This document shows, one piece after another, positions 29,238-38,697 of a stretch of 51,865 bases of DNA. Below the pieces are notes generated by a model, which saw nothing but the letters and a program-made list of their open reading frames with translations, was not told the DNA's origin and made no database searches. The translations under genes were made by a program, and so were the position numbers. The stretch covers positions 1-51,865 of the forward strand of contig NZ_JAIOGQ010000033.1 of assembly GCF_019904135.1 (NCBI RefSeq), read 5' to 3'. Numbering within the stretch: the stretch's first letter is position 1; each line of letters begins with the position of its first letter. Origin of the DNA: Paenibacillus caui. Lineage in GTDB: Bacteria; Bacillota; Bacilli; Paenibacillales; Paenibacillaceae.

Positions 29238-31298
29238 TCATTCCATCCACCACCGTTTCAGATCTTTCCACCACGAACGGCGCTCTTCTTTCTGCGCTTC
29301 CGGCGCGGACGGAGGTTCAGGTTTGCTTTCGCCCCCGCAGGTTTCGGTCGGTTCCGTACCGGAAATAAATACTTCCAGCTCCTTCTCCCCGCAGCTTGCC
29401 GTAGCCAGTTTTCCGCTTTTCGGGTCCACGTAGGCGCTGACGATACCCCCTGGCACCTTGAACATTTTCGGCGGCACCTGGTCCAGCGCTTGCTCGGTAA
29501 ACTGGGCAAAGATCGGAGCCGCTTTGCGCGAGGCTTCGGTTCCCAGTGTCTTGCCCTTGTCATAGCCGACCCATACGGCGGTGGAAAGCTCTGGCGTAAA
29601 CCCGACAAGCCAGGCATCCGTGCTGGTTGTGCCTGTTTTGCCAGCAACCGGACGCTTTATTAGAGAAGATACCCGGTTGCCGGTTCCGCCTGTATCGAAG
29701 ACGCCTTCCATTAAATGCGTAAGCACATAAGCGGCTGCCGGATCAACAATCTGTTCTTTTTTCGGCTTCGGCGCCTCATAGAGCACGTGTCCGGCCGGAT
29801 CCGTAATTTTAAGCACGGCCACCGGCTTCACGCTTTGCCCCTGGTTGCCGATTACGGCAAAGGCTGAAGCCATTTCAAAAGGGCTTACGGGGGAAGTGCC
29901 GAGCGCGAGCGAGGGGACGGCTTTCAGCTTGCTTGAAATGCCCATTTTCCTGGCCATTTCAATGACGTTATCCGCCCCGACGGTCAGAATGGTGTTTACC
30001 GCATAGATGTTGTCGGAGGCGGCAATCGCTCGCTTCATATTGATTTCGCCCAAATATTTTTCCCCGAAATTTTTGGGGCTGTATGTCTTCCGGTTGCCAT
30101 CATAATGAAACAGCGTCGGCTGGCTGTTGAACTGGCTGGCCGCAGTCAGTTTTTTCGAAGCGAGCGCCGCTAAGTACATGATCGGCTTAAAGGATGATCC
30201 CGGTTGGCGTGTCGTGGCAAACACGTGATTGTACTGGCTTTTCACGTAGTTGGATCCGCCTACGAGGGCTTTGACAGAACCGCTGCGGGGGTCGATGGAG
30301 ACCAAAGCGGCCTCCAGCTCCGCGTCATTTCCGAGTTCTTTCGAGACCGCCGATTCGGCTGCCGCTTGCGCGTCCATATCCAGCGTCGTATAAACGTTTA
30401 ATCCGCCGTGTTCCAGCAGATTCTCGTCAATGCCGAGATCGTCCACGATGACGCTTCGGACATAATCGCGGAAGTAAGGAGCCTTGTCGCCAGTTGTCCG
30501 CAAGGACGGAGACTGGAAGTCCAGCATTTGGGCATAGGCCTGATCCGCCTGCTGCCGGGTAATGGCTCCCGTTTCCACCATCGTCCCCAGTACGGTCTTC
30601 TGCCGGTCCTTTGCATTTTTCATATGGTTGAACGGCGAATAATAGGTGGGGCCCTTCGGAATTCCGGCCAGTATGGCGCTCTCCGCCAGCGTCAAGTCTT
30701 TGGCCGATTTGCCGAAATACGTCTGCGCCGCGGCTTCGATCCCGTAAGCTCCGTGTCCGTAATAAATTTCATTCAGATACATTTGCAGAATTTCCTGCTT
30801 GCTGTACTTCATTTCGAGCTGGGTTGTATACAAGGCCTCCTTGGTCTTCCGGGTCCACGTCCGCTCATGGGATAGGTATAAGTTCCGGGCAAGCTGCTGC
30901 GTCAGGGTGCTGGCCCCCTGTACTTTGTCCAGATGCTCCAGATTGACCAGGATGGCTCGGGCCATCCCTTTGAAGTCAAACCCGATGTGATCGTAGAAAT
31001 GGCGGTCCTCCACGGACAGGGTCGCTTTCACCAGAAAAGGCGAAATCTGACCCAGCGCAACCTTCTTCTGGTTCTTCTCGGCTGGAGAGAAGACAGCGAC
31101 CGCTTCTCCCCCAGCATCGAACATCCGGGAATTCTGGTTCGAATCGATAGGAGGAAGAGGAGATTCGTATAAATAAAGAAGTAAAATGCCGCAAGCCGCC
31201 GTTGCAAGCAACGAGCCGAAAAGCGTGAGCTTCAGCAGAAGCTTGAACCGGCTTCTTTTCGGTTTCCGTTCCCGTTCCTTCCTCGAAAGTCGCTGCAT
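29238..31298 (-). CDS. pbpG: Class A penicillin-binding protein (transglycosylase/transpeptidase)
   Basis: 686 aa bifunctional peptidoglycan synthase. TM anchor about 20-45. The GT51 domain has the catalytic Glu97 (SVEDRHFYDH) and QGASTLTQQLARNL. The transpeptidase has S368-S-F-K371, S428-D-N430 and K554-T-G556. The C-terminal 50 residues are Pro/Glu-rich and end in an unusual Trp/basic tail (RRSWWKDLKRWW). Location beside speE matches B. subtilis pbpG (ywhE, PBP2d), a sporulation-related PBP; the symbol rests on that. AGGAGGT lies 11 bases before the ATG. Confidence 0.9.
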   Translation of the reverse strand: MQRLSRKERERKPKRSRFKLLLKLTLFGSLLATAACGILLLYLYESPLPPIDSNQNSRMFDAGGEAVAVFSPAEKNQKKVALGQISPFLVKATLSVEDRHFYDHIGFDFKGMARAILVNLEHLDKVQGASTLTQQLARNLYLSHERTWTRKTKEALYTTQLEMKYSKQEILQMYLNEIYYGHGAYGIEAAAQTYFGKSAKDLTLAESAILAGIPKGPTYYSPFNHMKNAKDRQKTVLGTMVETGAITRQQADQAYAQMLDFQSPSLRTTGDKAPYFRDYVRSVIVDDLGIDENLLEHGGLNVYTTLDMDAQAAAESAVSKELGNDAELEAALVSIDPRSGSVKALVGGSNYVKSQYNHVFATTRQPGSSFKPIMYLAALASKKLTAASQFNSQPTLFHYDGNRKTYSPKNFGEKYLGEINMKRAIAASDNIYAVNTILTVGADNVIEMARKMGISSKLKAVPSLALGTSPVSPFEMASAFAVIGNQGQSVKPVAVLKITDPAGHVLYEAPKPKKEQIVDPAAAYVLTHLMEGVFDTGGTGNRVSSLIKRPVAGKTGTTSTDAWLVGFTPELSTAVWVGYDKGKTLGTEASRKAAPIFAQFTEQALDQVPPKMFKVPGGIVSAYVDPKSGKLATASCGEKELEVFISGTEPTETCGGESKPEPPSAPEAQKEERRSWWKDLKRWWME

Positions 31299-31375
31299 AA
31301 AAAGGTGATACCTCCTGTGTGACTCGGGTAACTGATATGTTTAGTATTGGGAAAGTTTAGGAACGATATTCATGG

Positions 31376-31403
31376 TTGCATTTTAGGCTTGATTTAATAT
31401 AAT
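31376..31403 (+). promoter_or_regulatory. Possible speE promoter
   Basis: TTGCAT (31376-31381), 16-bp spacer, then a perfect TATAAT (31398-31403). Confidence 0.48.
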
Positions 31404-31495
31404 ACATTGGAGTGAATCTGGACGCCCGTTTCTAAATATGCAGGGGCTTTACATGGCGGCTGAACATTATTCTGACGGAAAGAAGGTTGATACAG

Positions 31496-32323
31496 GTGGA
31501 ATTGTGGTTTACGGAGAAACAAACACCCTCATTCGGCATTACCGCAAAAATCAAACAAACGTTTGTTACGGAGAAGACCGAGTTTCAGGACTTGGCGATG
31601 ATCGATACGGAGGAATTTGGACGGATGCTGGTGCTTGACGGTATGGTCATGACTACCATTAAAGATGAGTTCGTCTATCATGAGATGGTTGCTCATCCGG
31701 CGCTGTTTACCCATCCCAATCCGAAGCATGTGCTGGTCGTTGGCGGCGGAGACGGCGGTGTCATTCGTGAAATTTTGAAGCACCCAGGGGTAGAGAAAGC
31801 CGTCCTTGTTGAAATTGACGGCAAAGTTATTGAATACTCGAAGCAATATTTGCCTGAAATTGCCGGCGAATTGGACAATCCCCGGGTTGAAGTGCTGGTC
31901 AATGACGGTTACATGCACATTCTCGAGAGCAAAAACAAATACGACGTAATCATGGTCGACTCCACCGAGCCCGTCGGCCCGGCAGCTCCGCTGTTCGAGC
32001 GCGGCTTCTATCAGGGCATTTACGAGGCGCTGAAGGAAGACGGCATCTTCGTAGCTCAAACCGATAATCCTTGGTTCAAAGCAGACCTCATTCAAAAGGT
32101 AAACCGTGATGTCAAAGAAATTTTCCCGATTGTCCGGGTTTACGGCGCCAATATCCCAACTTATCCTTCTGGCCTCTGGACGTTTACGCTTGGCAGCAAA
32201 ACATACGATCCGCTTGAGGTTGATGAAACGAAGATTCCGGAAATCGAAACGAAATACTATACGCCTCGCCTGCATAAGGCAGCGTTTGTGCTGCCTAAGT
32301 TTGTGGAAGATTTGGTCAAATAA
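31496..32323 (+). CDS. speE: Spermidine synthase (polyamine aminopropyltransferase)
   Basis: 275 aa (276 in B. subtilis). Transfers the aminopropyl group from decarboxylated SAM to putrescine. The nucleotide motif [16 protein letters not shown], acidic [13 protein letters not shown] and active-site [10 protein letters not shown] are present. The GTG start at 31496 gives [10 protein letters not shown], aligning with the family N terminus; AGAAGG lies nine bases upstream. speB is not next to it, unlike in B. subtilis. Confidence 0.95.
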   Translation: MELWFTEKQTPSFGITAKIKQTFVTEKTEFQDLAMIDTEEFGRMLVLDGMVMTTIKDEFVYHEMVAHPALFTHPNPKHVLVVGGGDGGVIREILKHPGVEKAVLVEIDGKVIEYSKQYLPEIAGELDNPRVEVLVNDGYMHILESKNKYDVIMVDSTEPVGPAAPLFERGFYQGIYEALKEDGIFVAQTDNPWFKADLIQKVNRDVKEIFPIVRVYGANIPTYPSGLWTFTLGSKTYDPLEVDETKIPEIETKYYTPRLHKAAFVLPKFVEDLVK

Positions 32324-32350
32324 CTGCAGAGTAGACTTAATTATTAGAAC

Positions 32351-32395
32351 AAAGGCAGAGCCAGATTCCCGCGGGAAAAGGCTCTGCCTTTTTTG
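32351..32395. terminator. Terminator between speE and the KAS III-like gene
   Basis: AAAGGCAGAGCC pairs with GGCTCTGCCTTT, with a TCCCGCGGGA palindrome in the loop and a T-run. The A-rich left side lets it serve the convergent minus-strand gene too. Confidence 0.85.
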
Positions 32396-32411
32396 CAATT
32401 CATCTGCCCTG

Positions 32412-33413
32412 TCAGTATTTCAGCAGCACACACGAGGAGATGCTTCCGGCTCCGACCGACCAGAACACGACCAGATCGCCCCGTGACAGCATGTCCTGCC
32501 GCTCCGCCTCGTTCAGCGCGATGAACGGCGAGCTGGTTCCGGTGTAACCGAACCTGTCGCCAACAAAAATAAACTTTTCGTGCGGCTCGTCCAGCTCGGC
32601 GCGTACCCGTTCTATATTTTTCTGTGAGAGCTGGGAAAGAAAATACTTCCTGATCTGCTGCTTCTCAATATGATTCCGCTGCAGAAGCGTTTCGATTGAT
32701 CTGGCGGCTAGCAGGAAGCTGGCTTCCCCTTCGTCCTGCGTATCCCAGAAAATTCGCTTCTCATCCTCGGACAAGGAGGCATCATAAATGCGCGATAAGC
32801 CTTTTGCGGGAAAAGCCATAACCTGTGATCGTGCCGAGTTAGTTAGCATATACGAATCGATAAAGCCGGACAATCCGTTCTCTGCCCTCTCTACGATGAT
32901 GGCACAGGCTGCGTCTCCGAAATTGGGCAAGGTGACTTCGTTCGAGCGTGACGAGAAGCGGTTCATTTGCTCGGCCCCTACGATCAGCGCTCTTTGCATT
33001 CGGGAGTCGGACTGCATATACTTGGATACCTGATCCACCGCGATGACCATGCCGACACAATTGGCGTTCATATCGTAGACAAGGGCATTTTCCTTGCCGC
33101 CCAAAGCCCGGTGAAGGTGAATGGCGTTGGAAGGCGCCAAATATTCAGGCGTTCCTGATGAGAATACAAGGATATCCAAATCCGCTCCGGTAAGCCCAGC
33201 CTGCCGAAGCACAAGCTTTGCCGCCTCAATGGCCATGGTCAGCGAGTTTTCTTCCTCCCTGTCGGAAACATAGCGGTTTTCGCGTCCGAAGGCCTCCAGC
33301 ATTCGCCTTATATCTTTATCCTGCTTATCAAAATAATCTATGTAATACGAGTTATTCACCTGATTCTCTGGATGATAAACGGCCGTATGGCTGATAAAGA
33401 CGTTGCTGGTCAT
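32412..33413 (-). CDS. KAS III-like protein (thiolase fold) with altered active site
   Basis: 333 aa with the chalcone/FabH fold. The nucleophile Cys119 is kept (DMNANCVGMV), and the glycine-rich C terminus (GAGSISSCVL) is typical. The His of the FabH PHQAN motif is replaced: the segment reads FLSQLSQKN (258-266), with Gln261 at the His position. The FabH Asn (GNTSAAS) is also changed, to Tyr290 in FGYTGTSS. A normal decarboxylating condensation therefore looks unlikely; acyl transfer or a lost activity is possible. AAGGAGG overlaps the stop of the upstream gene, so they form an operon. Confidence 0.82.
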   Translation of the reverse strand: MTSNVFISHTAVYHPENQVNNSYYIDYFDKQDKDIRRMLEAFGRENRYVSDREEENSLTMAIEAAKLVLRQAGLTGADLDILVFSSGTPEYLAPSNAIHLHRALGGKENALVYDMNANCVGMVIAVDQVSKYMQSDSRMQRALIVGAEQMNRFSSRSNEVTLPNFGDAACAIIVERAENGLSGFIDSYMLTNSARSQVMAFPAKGLSRIYDASLSEDEKRIFWDTQDEGEASFLLAARSIETLLQRNHIEKQQIRKYFLSQLSQKNIERVRAELDEPHEKFIFVGDRFGYTGTSSPFIALNEAERQDMLSRGDLVVFWSVGAGSISSCVLLKY

Positions 33414-33422
33414 AGCTCCTCC

Positions 33423-33794
33423 TTACTCAGCGCAAATATTCCAGGCTTCTTCAGCGGTTGGGACAAATACACCGGGGAAGCCGGGAACATTTCGTGCAAT
33501 CCGGTTTAGCTGCATATTTGCAATCGCATGCTGCGGTTTTACAAATACAATATGTTTAAAGCCTGTCTCCATGTACAGTTTGAACAGCTTTTCAAGCGAC
33601 GGAACGGATTCGGCCTGGAATACGCCCATCTTGGCGCAGTCAATCAACATGGAATATTCTTTAGGGGGTATGCCTGCGACAATATTGTTGTAGTTTTTCA
33701 GCGTTTCCGGAGCTGCTTCCGGATCGGGGAACCCGTCCAGCTCGGCGTGGAGAACCTTTCTAGCTTTGTCGATTTCAATTTTTGCTCTGGCCAT
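33423..33794 (-). CDS. Small STAS-like protein, partner of the KAS III-like gene
   Basis: 123 aa, soluble. The pattern of a strand pair (KIEIDKARKVLHAELDG), a central MLIDCAKMGVF strand-turn, helix and HIVFVKPQH strand looks like the SpoIIAA/STAS-type fold; this is a structural guess, not a family match. The ATG at 33794 has AGAGGGTGG about ten bases upstream. It ends nine bases before the KAS III-like start with an overlapping SD. No function is known. Confidence 0.68.
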   Translation of the reverse strand: MARAKIEIDKARKVLHAELDGFPDPEAAPETLKNYNNIVAGIPPKEYSMLIDCAKMGVFQAESVPSLEKLFKLYMETGFKHIVFVKPQHAIANMQLNRIARNVPGFPGVFVPTAEEAWNICAE

Positions 33795-34047
33795 AATGCG
33801 CCACCCTCTCCTCGAAAATTGACGAATAAATAACGCGTTCATTATACACTATAATTTACCAGTCAGACAGGGATAGATTGGATATTCAGAAATCGGATGC
33901 CGTGCGTGCCTGAACCCACTATCTGAAAACTTCTTTCTCCGCTATAATAAATGTATTTGAATCTGCCCGAACGTCATAAGATTTAAGACTTTGGATCATG
34001 ATGTATGATAGAGTAATATAATGAGATGAAATGGGGTTTGAAGCCAT

Positions 34048-34482
34048 ATGCCCGATAGCCGAGCAGCAGCCATTACCCTGCAGAGCTCCGATGGAACGGA
34101 GACGTCGGTGCAGCACATGCGCGGCGAAGTCATTCATGCCGGAACGGGCACTTACATCCGGTATGAGGAGCCGGAACAGGGGCCGACGGGCGGAACTACA
34201 CGAACAACCGTCATCATAAATAAAAATGAACTGAAGATTTTGCGTCATGGCGAAATCCAGTCGCAGCAGACTTTCCGGCCCGGAGAACGGCTGCCCGGTT
34301 TTTATCGCTCTCCTCTTACGACATTTCAGTTGTCTACGGATACAAAGTCGCTGGAGATCGATACGAACGTGAACGGCGGGAGCTGGAGTTTGAAATGGGC
34401 CTACGACCTATACGTATATGAAGAATTGTCAGGACAGTTCACGATCAGTTTGCAAATACAGGAGGAAATCAGGACATGTTAA
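34048..34482 (+). CDS. ywiB: DUF1934 family beta-barrel protein (YwiB-like)
   Basis: 144 aa, almost all beta-strand pattern, matching YwiB in length and in features such as the [19 protein letters not shown] strand hairpin and the [14 protein letters not shown] segment. The family is a small lipocalin-like barrel of unknown function and is coupled to argS in Bacilli, as here: its last 7 bases overlap the argS start. The SD is weak (GGGG 13 bases upstream). TATAAT occurs at 34017-34022 without a good -35. Confidence 0.82.
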   Translation: MPDSRAAAITLQSSDGTETSVQHMRGEVIHAGTGTYIRYEEPEQGPTGGTTRTTVIINKNELKILRHGEIQSQQTFRPGERLPGFYRSPLTTFQLSTDTKSLEIDTNVNGGSWSLKWAYDLYVYEELSGQFTISLQIQEEIRTC

Positions 34483-36164
34483 CTCAGAATCCATTGGAGC
34501 AAGTCAATCAAGCGGTAAAGGAGGCTCTTGCGGAGGCGATTACGGCGGCGGGTCTCGCGTCATCCGAAGAACTATCGGCCATTACGATTGCGCTGGAAGT
34601 ACCCAAAGATAAAGCGCACGGCGATCTGGCCACCAATGCCGCCATGCAGCTTACCCGGATTGCGAAGAAGAATCCCCGCCAGATTGCCGAAGCCATTTTG
34701 AACCATCTGGATTACGGCAAAGCCTCTATTGAAAAGGCGGAGATTGCCGGACCGGGCTTTATTAACTTTACGCTGGGCAAAAGCTATCTGTACCCGGTCA
34801 TCGCAAAGGTTTATGCGGAAGGCGAAAATTATGGACGCGTGCAAATTGGCGGTGGCCAGAAGGTCCAGGTCGAATTTGTGAGCGCCAACCCGACGGGCAG
34901 TCTGCATCTGGGACATGCCAGAGGAGCTGCCGTGGGAGACGCCTTGTGCAACGTGCTCGATTTTGCGGGATATGAAGTGACCCGGGAATATTATATTAAT
35001 GATGCCGGCAACCAGATCGCGAACTTGAGCAAGTCCATTGAAGCCCGTTACCTGCAGGAGCTGGGGCAGGATGCGGAGATGCCGGAGGACGGCTACTTCG
35101 GCGAGGATATCAAAGGCTTTGCCAAAGAACTGGTGGCCGAGCAGGGAGATACCCTGCTGTCCCGCAATCCGGGTGAGCGTGCGGCTTTCTTCCGCAAATA
35201 CGGACTGGAAAAAGAACTGGACAAGATCAAACGCGACCTTACCCGTTTCCGCGTTCATTTCGACGTCTGGTTCAGTGAAACCTCCCTATATGATAACGGG
35301 CAGGTCGAAGCTTCGCTTGAGGAGCTCCGGGCCAAGGGCCAAACCTATGAGCAGGACGGGGCAACCTGGCTGAGAACGACCGAATACGGAGACGACAAAG
35401 ACCGTGTCCTGGTGAAGAATGACGGCACCTATACCTATATGACGCCGGACGTCGCGTACCACCGCAATAAATTCAACCGTGGCTTTGGCCGCATGATCAA
35501 CATTTTCGGCGCCGATCACCATGGCTACATTCCGCGCCTGAAAGCTGCTATGGAGGCGCTTGGCAACGATCCGGAGAAGCTGACCGTATTGATCGCGCAG
35601 ATGGTCAGCCTGTTCCAGGACGGCGAGAAGGTGAAGATGTCCAAACGTACCGGCAAGGCGGTGACGATGGTCGATTTGATGGATGAAGTCGGAGTCGACG
35701 CGATCCGCTATTTCTTCACGATGCGCAGCATGGATTCTCATCTTGATTTCGACATGGATCTGGCCATTTCGACTTCCAATGAAAATCCGGTTTATTACGT
35801 GCAGTATGCGCATGCGCGGATTTGCAGCATTTTTCGGCAGGCCGAAGAACAGGGAATTGCCGTTCCTGCCGCAGACTCTATTCCGCTTCATAAGCTGACA
35901 GCCGAACATGAGTATGATTTGCTGCGCAAAATCGGCGAACTGCCGGAGGAAATTGCCACCGCTGCGGCCGGCTTTGCTCCACACCGGATTGTCCGCTATG
36001 TGTACGAGCTGGCGGCGCTGCTGCACAGCTATTACAAAGCGGAGCGGGTGATTACGGAAGATGCGGAGCAGACCGCGGCACGGCTTGGATTGCTTGGCGC
36101 GGTACGGACTACGATTGCCAATGTGCTGAAGCTGATCGGCGTGGAAGCTCCGGAGCGGATGTAA
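34476..36164 (+). CDS. argS: Arginyl-tRNA synthetase
   Basis: 562 aa class I synthetase. The N-terminal Add1 domain (about 1-105) recognises the tRNA-Arg D-loop. HIGH motif is HLGHARGA (after ANPTGSL), KMSKS motif is [11 protein letters not shown], and the C-terminal anticodon-binding domain holds [20 protein letters not shown]. The ATG overlaps the end of ywiB (ATGTTAA) and AGGAGG lies 11 bases upstream, so the two are coupled. Confidence 0.97.
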   Translation: MLTQNPLEQVNQAVKEALAEAITAAGLASSEELSAITIALEVPKDKAHGDLATNAAMQLTRIAKKNPRQIAEAILNHLDYGKASIEKAEIAGPGFINFTLGKSYLYPVIAKVYAEGENYGRVQIGGGQKVQVEFVSANPTGSLHLGHARGAAVGDALCNVLDFAGYEVTREYYINDAGNQIANLSKSIEARYLQELGQDAEMPEDGYFGEDIKGFAKELVAEQGDTLLSRNPGERAAFFRKYGLEKELDKIKRDLTRFRVHFDVWFSETSLYDNGQVEASLEELRAKGQTYEQDGATWLRTTEYGDDKDRVLVKNDGTYTYMTPDVAYHRNKFNRGFGRMINIFGADHHGYIPRLKAAMEALGNDPEKLTVLIAQMVSLFQDGEKVKMSKRTGKAVTMVDLMDEVGVDAIRYFFTMRSMDSHLDFDMDLAISTSNENPVYYVQYAHARICSIFRQAEEQGIAVPAADSIPLHKLTAEHEYDLLRKIGELPEEIATAAAGFAPHRIVRYVYELAALLHSYYKAERVITEDAEQTAARLGLLGAVRTTIANVLKLIGVEAPERM

Positions 36165-36200
36165 TCCCCTCACGTTAAGCATCCAAACGCACATGAAACA

Positions 36201-36258
36201 AACCGCCTATCCTGTGCAGCTGGCCTGAGCCGGCAGGCAAGGGAAGGGCGGTTTTTTT
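36201..36258 (+). terminator. Terminator after argS
   Basis: AACCGCC (36201-36207) pairs with GGCGGTT (36247-36253) around a nested CCTG/CAGG and GGC/GCC structure, followed by seven T residues. Confidence 0.8.
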
Positions 36259-36265
36259 GCCGTTT

Positions 36266-37405
36266 CTATTTGATGCGCTTGCGAACTAGACGGTAGGCGT
36301 CAAGCTCCCCAGCCCCCATTTTGCTTTTCAGGGCGGTACCGCTAAAGGGGCGGCTCGTTCGGCGGAGCAGCGATTTGATTTTCGCGGGACTGAGGCCGGG
36401 ACGTTTGGCGAGCAAAAGGGCAATGGCCCCGCTGACGTGAGAGGTAGCCATAGAAGTGCCGTTCATTCTTCGGTGTTTGCCGCCGAGCCAGGAGGAACGG
36501 ATCTGATCTCCAGGCGCATAAATATCAATAAGCGGCCCCAGATTGCTGAATTTGGCAATCTGCCGTTCCCGGTTCGTGGCGCCTACCGAAATGGTCTGCG
36601 GAAGTCTGGCAGGATAGTCAATATTGCGTTTTCGCTTGTCATTGCCGGCGGAAGCGACGATGACGACGCCGGCCCGGGTTGCCTTGCTAACGACCTCCTC
36701 CATCGCGGCGCTTTTCTTCTTCATGCCAAAGCTCATATTGATGATCTGCATGCTGTTTTGCACACACCAGTCAATTCCGCGAATGATGTCGGAGACATAA
36801 GCCGCTCCGTTATTGTCGAAGGCTTTGACCGGATACAGGATGGCGCGCGGGGCTACGCCTGTAATTCCTTCCGGTCCTCCCGCCGCAGCAATCGTCCCGG
36901 CAATGTGGGTACCGTGGCCGTTGTCATCATACGGCCATTTGCCCGGACTCAGCAGGTTGATGCCTCGTGCCAAACTGTATTTTAGATCAGGGTGATTGAA
37001 GTCCACCCCGGTATCGACGACCCCAATCCGGACCTGGACACCGGTGGAGATAGACCAGGCTTCCGGAGCGCGCACGCGTCTAACGCTCCATGGAATACCC
37101 GGATTGGCCTGTTTTTCTTCAGCGGGAAGCCCGTGGACTTTCACCGGCAAATCCTCTTCAATCCGGAGCATGGACCGGAAGCGAAGCGGCAAATCGCCGC
37201 AGCGCAAAGGGCATACCAATCCCTGAATAAGCGAAGCTGGAACCATTTGGTGCAGAGGATCGACTCCAGGTCTTGCGAGCTGCAGTTCAGCAAGGAATTC
37301 AAGGTAATGATCCGGACTCCGAAAGGATATAATATGGCGCTGTCCTTCTTTGCCGGCAGGATCCATTTGTTCGCTCAGAAAGCGGAGCAATTGGGAAACG
37401 TTCAT
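36266..37405 (-). CDS. Subtilisin-like serine protease (S8), without signal peptide
   Basis: 379 aa. Catalytic triad Asp131 (IGVVDTGVDF), His164 (NGHGTHIAGT) and Ser318 (NGTSMATSHVSGA), with oxyanion Asn255 (SAGND). About 105 residues precede the catalytic domain and may be a propeptide or an inhibitory domain; no signal peptide or membrane helix is visible, so the enzyme is probably intracellular like Isp or unusual in export. The start has CAGGAGGGG nine bases before the ATG. It stands alone, convergent with argS. Confidence 0.88.
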   Translation of the reverse strand: MNVSQLLRFLSEQMDPAGKEGQRHIISFRSPDHYLEFLAELQLARPGVDPLHQMVPASLIQGLVCPLRCGDLPLRFRSMLRIEEDLPVKVHGLPAEEKQANPGIPWSVRRVRAPEAWSISTGVQVRIGVVDTGVDFNHPDLKYSLARGINLLSPGKWPYDDNGHGTHIAGTIAAAGGPEGITGVAPRAILYPVKAFDNNGAAYVSDIIRGIDWCVQNSMQIINMSFGMKKKSAAMEEVVSKATRAGVVIVASAGNDKRKRNIDYPARLPQTISVGATNRERQIAKFSNLGPLIDIYAPGDQIRSSWLGGKHRRMNGTSMATSHVSGAIALLLAKRPGLSPAKIKSLLRRTSRPFSGTALKSKMGAGELDAYRLVRKRIK

Positions 37406-37509
37406 GGGAAGCAGCCCCTCCTGACCAAAGCGTGTTGCAGTATACTATGAAGAGGTCAGGACCGCTGAATGGGGAACTGGCCCGGGTACTCTGAATTAGG
37501 CTTGGGCTA
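37406..37509. other. 5' flank of the subtilase gene
   Basis: This stretch must hold the minus-strand promoter of the S8 protease. I see no clear -10/-35 pair and no structure. Confidence 0.3.
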
Positions 37510-37662
37510 ATGCTCGATCCGGGACAACATAGCATTGTTGCGATTCAAACGGAGACGGGCAGCGGTGTAAAAGGAGCTAAGATTCCGATAAATTTGCAAG
37601 TTGACCACCTGCTATCCGTGTCAATCTGCGATAACAGACATACGATGGAAGAAGGAAGCTGA
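37510..37662 (+). CDS. Possible 50-codon ORF of unknown function
   Basis: ATG 37510 to TGA 37660-37662 encodes 50 residues beginning MLDPGQHSIVAI and containing a run KGAKIPINLQVDHLLSVSI that alternates like beta strands. Codon use resembles that of the neighbours. A perfect 9-bp hairpin (37654-37662 with 37669-37677) covers the stop and a terminator follows at 37737. The SD is poor (TAGGCTTGGG region), so it could be a non-coding transcript instead. I recognise no family. Confidence 0.4.
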   Translation: MLDPGQHSIVAIQTETGSGVKGAKIPINLQVDHLLSVSICDNRHTMEEGS

Positions 37663-37736
37663 AAGGGATCAGCTTCCCTATATACCAGGAGAAAGCGGAT
37701 GCCGCCCGCTTCATCCGAAGAGGATACAGTCGGCAG

Positions 37737-37770
37737 AGACGGAGCGCTCTCGCGGCTCCGTCTTTGCTTT
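37737..37770 (+). terminator. Terminator in the gap before rpoE
   Basis: AGACGGAGC pairs perfectly with GCTCCGTCT (loop of 9), followed by a T-rich tail TTGCTTT. Its direction implies a short plus-strand transcript upstream of rpoE. Confidence 0.65.
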
Positions 37771-37958
37771 GGCAGGGGGGAGATACTGGCTTGCTCTTCC
37801 GATATTGCGTGATTTTAAAACTTGATTTTTCCATTCAAATAGGTTTTACTATTGTGTGATATGGATAAGTTAAAGTTAAGTGATATCTATTGAAGCGGCA
37901 TCCGCCGTCTTCCGATGGATTGTGACCGTTAACATTGCGTGAGAGGAAGTGTCCGTAA

Positions 37959-38528
37959 GTGAGTACCCCACTCGATTTAAAGCTCGATCCGGAGAAGGTT
38001 CAGGAAACCCCGATGGTGGATCTGGCATTTATGATTCTGAAAGCAGCGAATACGCCTTATTATTACCGCGATCTGATGAACGAAGTAGCCAAGCTTCGCG
38101 GGATGACCGATGAGGAAATTCAAGAAGCGATCGCACAGTTATATACAGAAATTAATATTGACGGCCGTTTTGCATGTGTAGGCACCAATTTGTGGGGTCT
38201 GAAACGCTGGTATCCTCTCGATAAATCGGAAGATCCTATCGCAAGCTCCAAGCGTCCGCGCATTATTAATGATGATGATGATGATCTTGACGATGAGGAT
38301 TATGTGGAAGAGGATGATGACTCCTATTCCGTGGATGATGAAGACGATGTCGATTATGATGCCGAGAGCGAAGATGAAGACGAGATCTTCTCGGATGACG
38401 ACGATTCCGATGTCGAAGATGATTCGATGCTGGACGATGACGATCTGGATGATGAGGATCTCGAGGGCGACGACGAGAATAACGACGAAGATGATCTCGA
38501 TCAGGACGAGGAAGAGAACGATAAATAA
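37959..38528 (+). CDS. rpoE: RNA polymerase delta subunit
   Basis: 189 aa. The N-terminal HARE-HTH/globular domain (about 10-90, MVDLAFMILKAANTPYYYRDLMNEV, written here in part) binds core polymerase; residues 104-189 are almost only Asp and Glu, the disordered acidic tail that displaces nucleic acid and speeds recycling. Length is somewhat above the B. subtilis 173 aa. GTG start with AGGAAG nine bases upstream. rpoE-pyrG-spo0F-fba order matches B. subtilis. Confidence 0.95.
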   Translation: MSTPLDLKLDPEKVQETPMVDLAFMILKAANTPYYYRDLMNEVAKLRGMTDEEIQEAIAQLYTEINIDGRFACVGTNLWGLKRWYPLDKSEDPIASSKRPRIINDDDDDLDDEDYVEEDDDSYSVDDEDDVDYDAESEDEDEIFSDDDDSDVEDDSMLDDDDLDDEDLEGDDENNDEDDLDQDEEENDK

Positions 38529-38538
38529 CTCCGGAAGG

Positions 38539-38573
38539 AGGCGGACCCGGGTTGCCGGGATACCGCCTTTTTC
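38539..38573 (+). terminator. Terminator after rpoE
   Basis: AGGCGG pairs with CCGCCT, with an inner CCCGG/CCGGG stem, followed by T5CT3. Confidence 0.8.
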
Positions 38574-38623
38574 TTTGAATTAAGGGACCTTGATGGAACG
38601 ATTAAACAATGAATTAAGGTTGC

Positions 38624-38665
38624 TTGACAGCCGGGATAGTAACGGTTAAACTATTGCATGGGCTT
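38624..38665 (+). promoter_or_regulatory. pyrG promoter with GGGCTT initial sequence
   Basis: TTGACA (38624-38629), 17-bp spacer, TAAACT (38647-38652), then GGGCTT at 38660-38665 exactly at the expected start site. In B. subtilis pyrG, transcripts begin GGGC and, when CTP is low, the polymerase stutters and adds extra G residues. Confidence 0.75.
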
Positions 38666-38697
38666 ATGATTCGAATTTAAAAAATAGGTATTTTTCC

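Noticed and set aside
38269..38583. Met/Arg-rich 104-codon ORF inside rpoE
   Set aside because: It arises from reading the GAT/GAC/GAA repeats of the acidic tail in another frame (ATG repeats).
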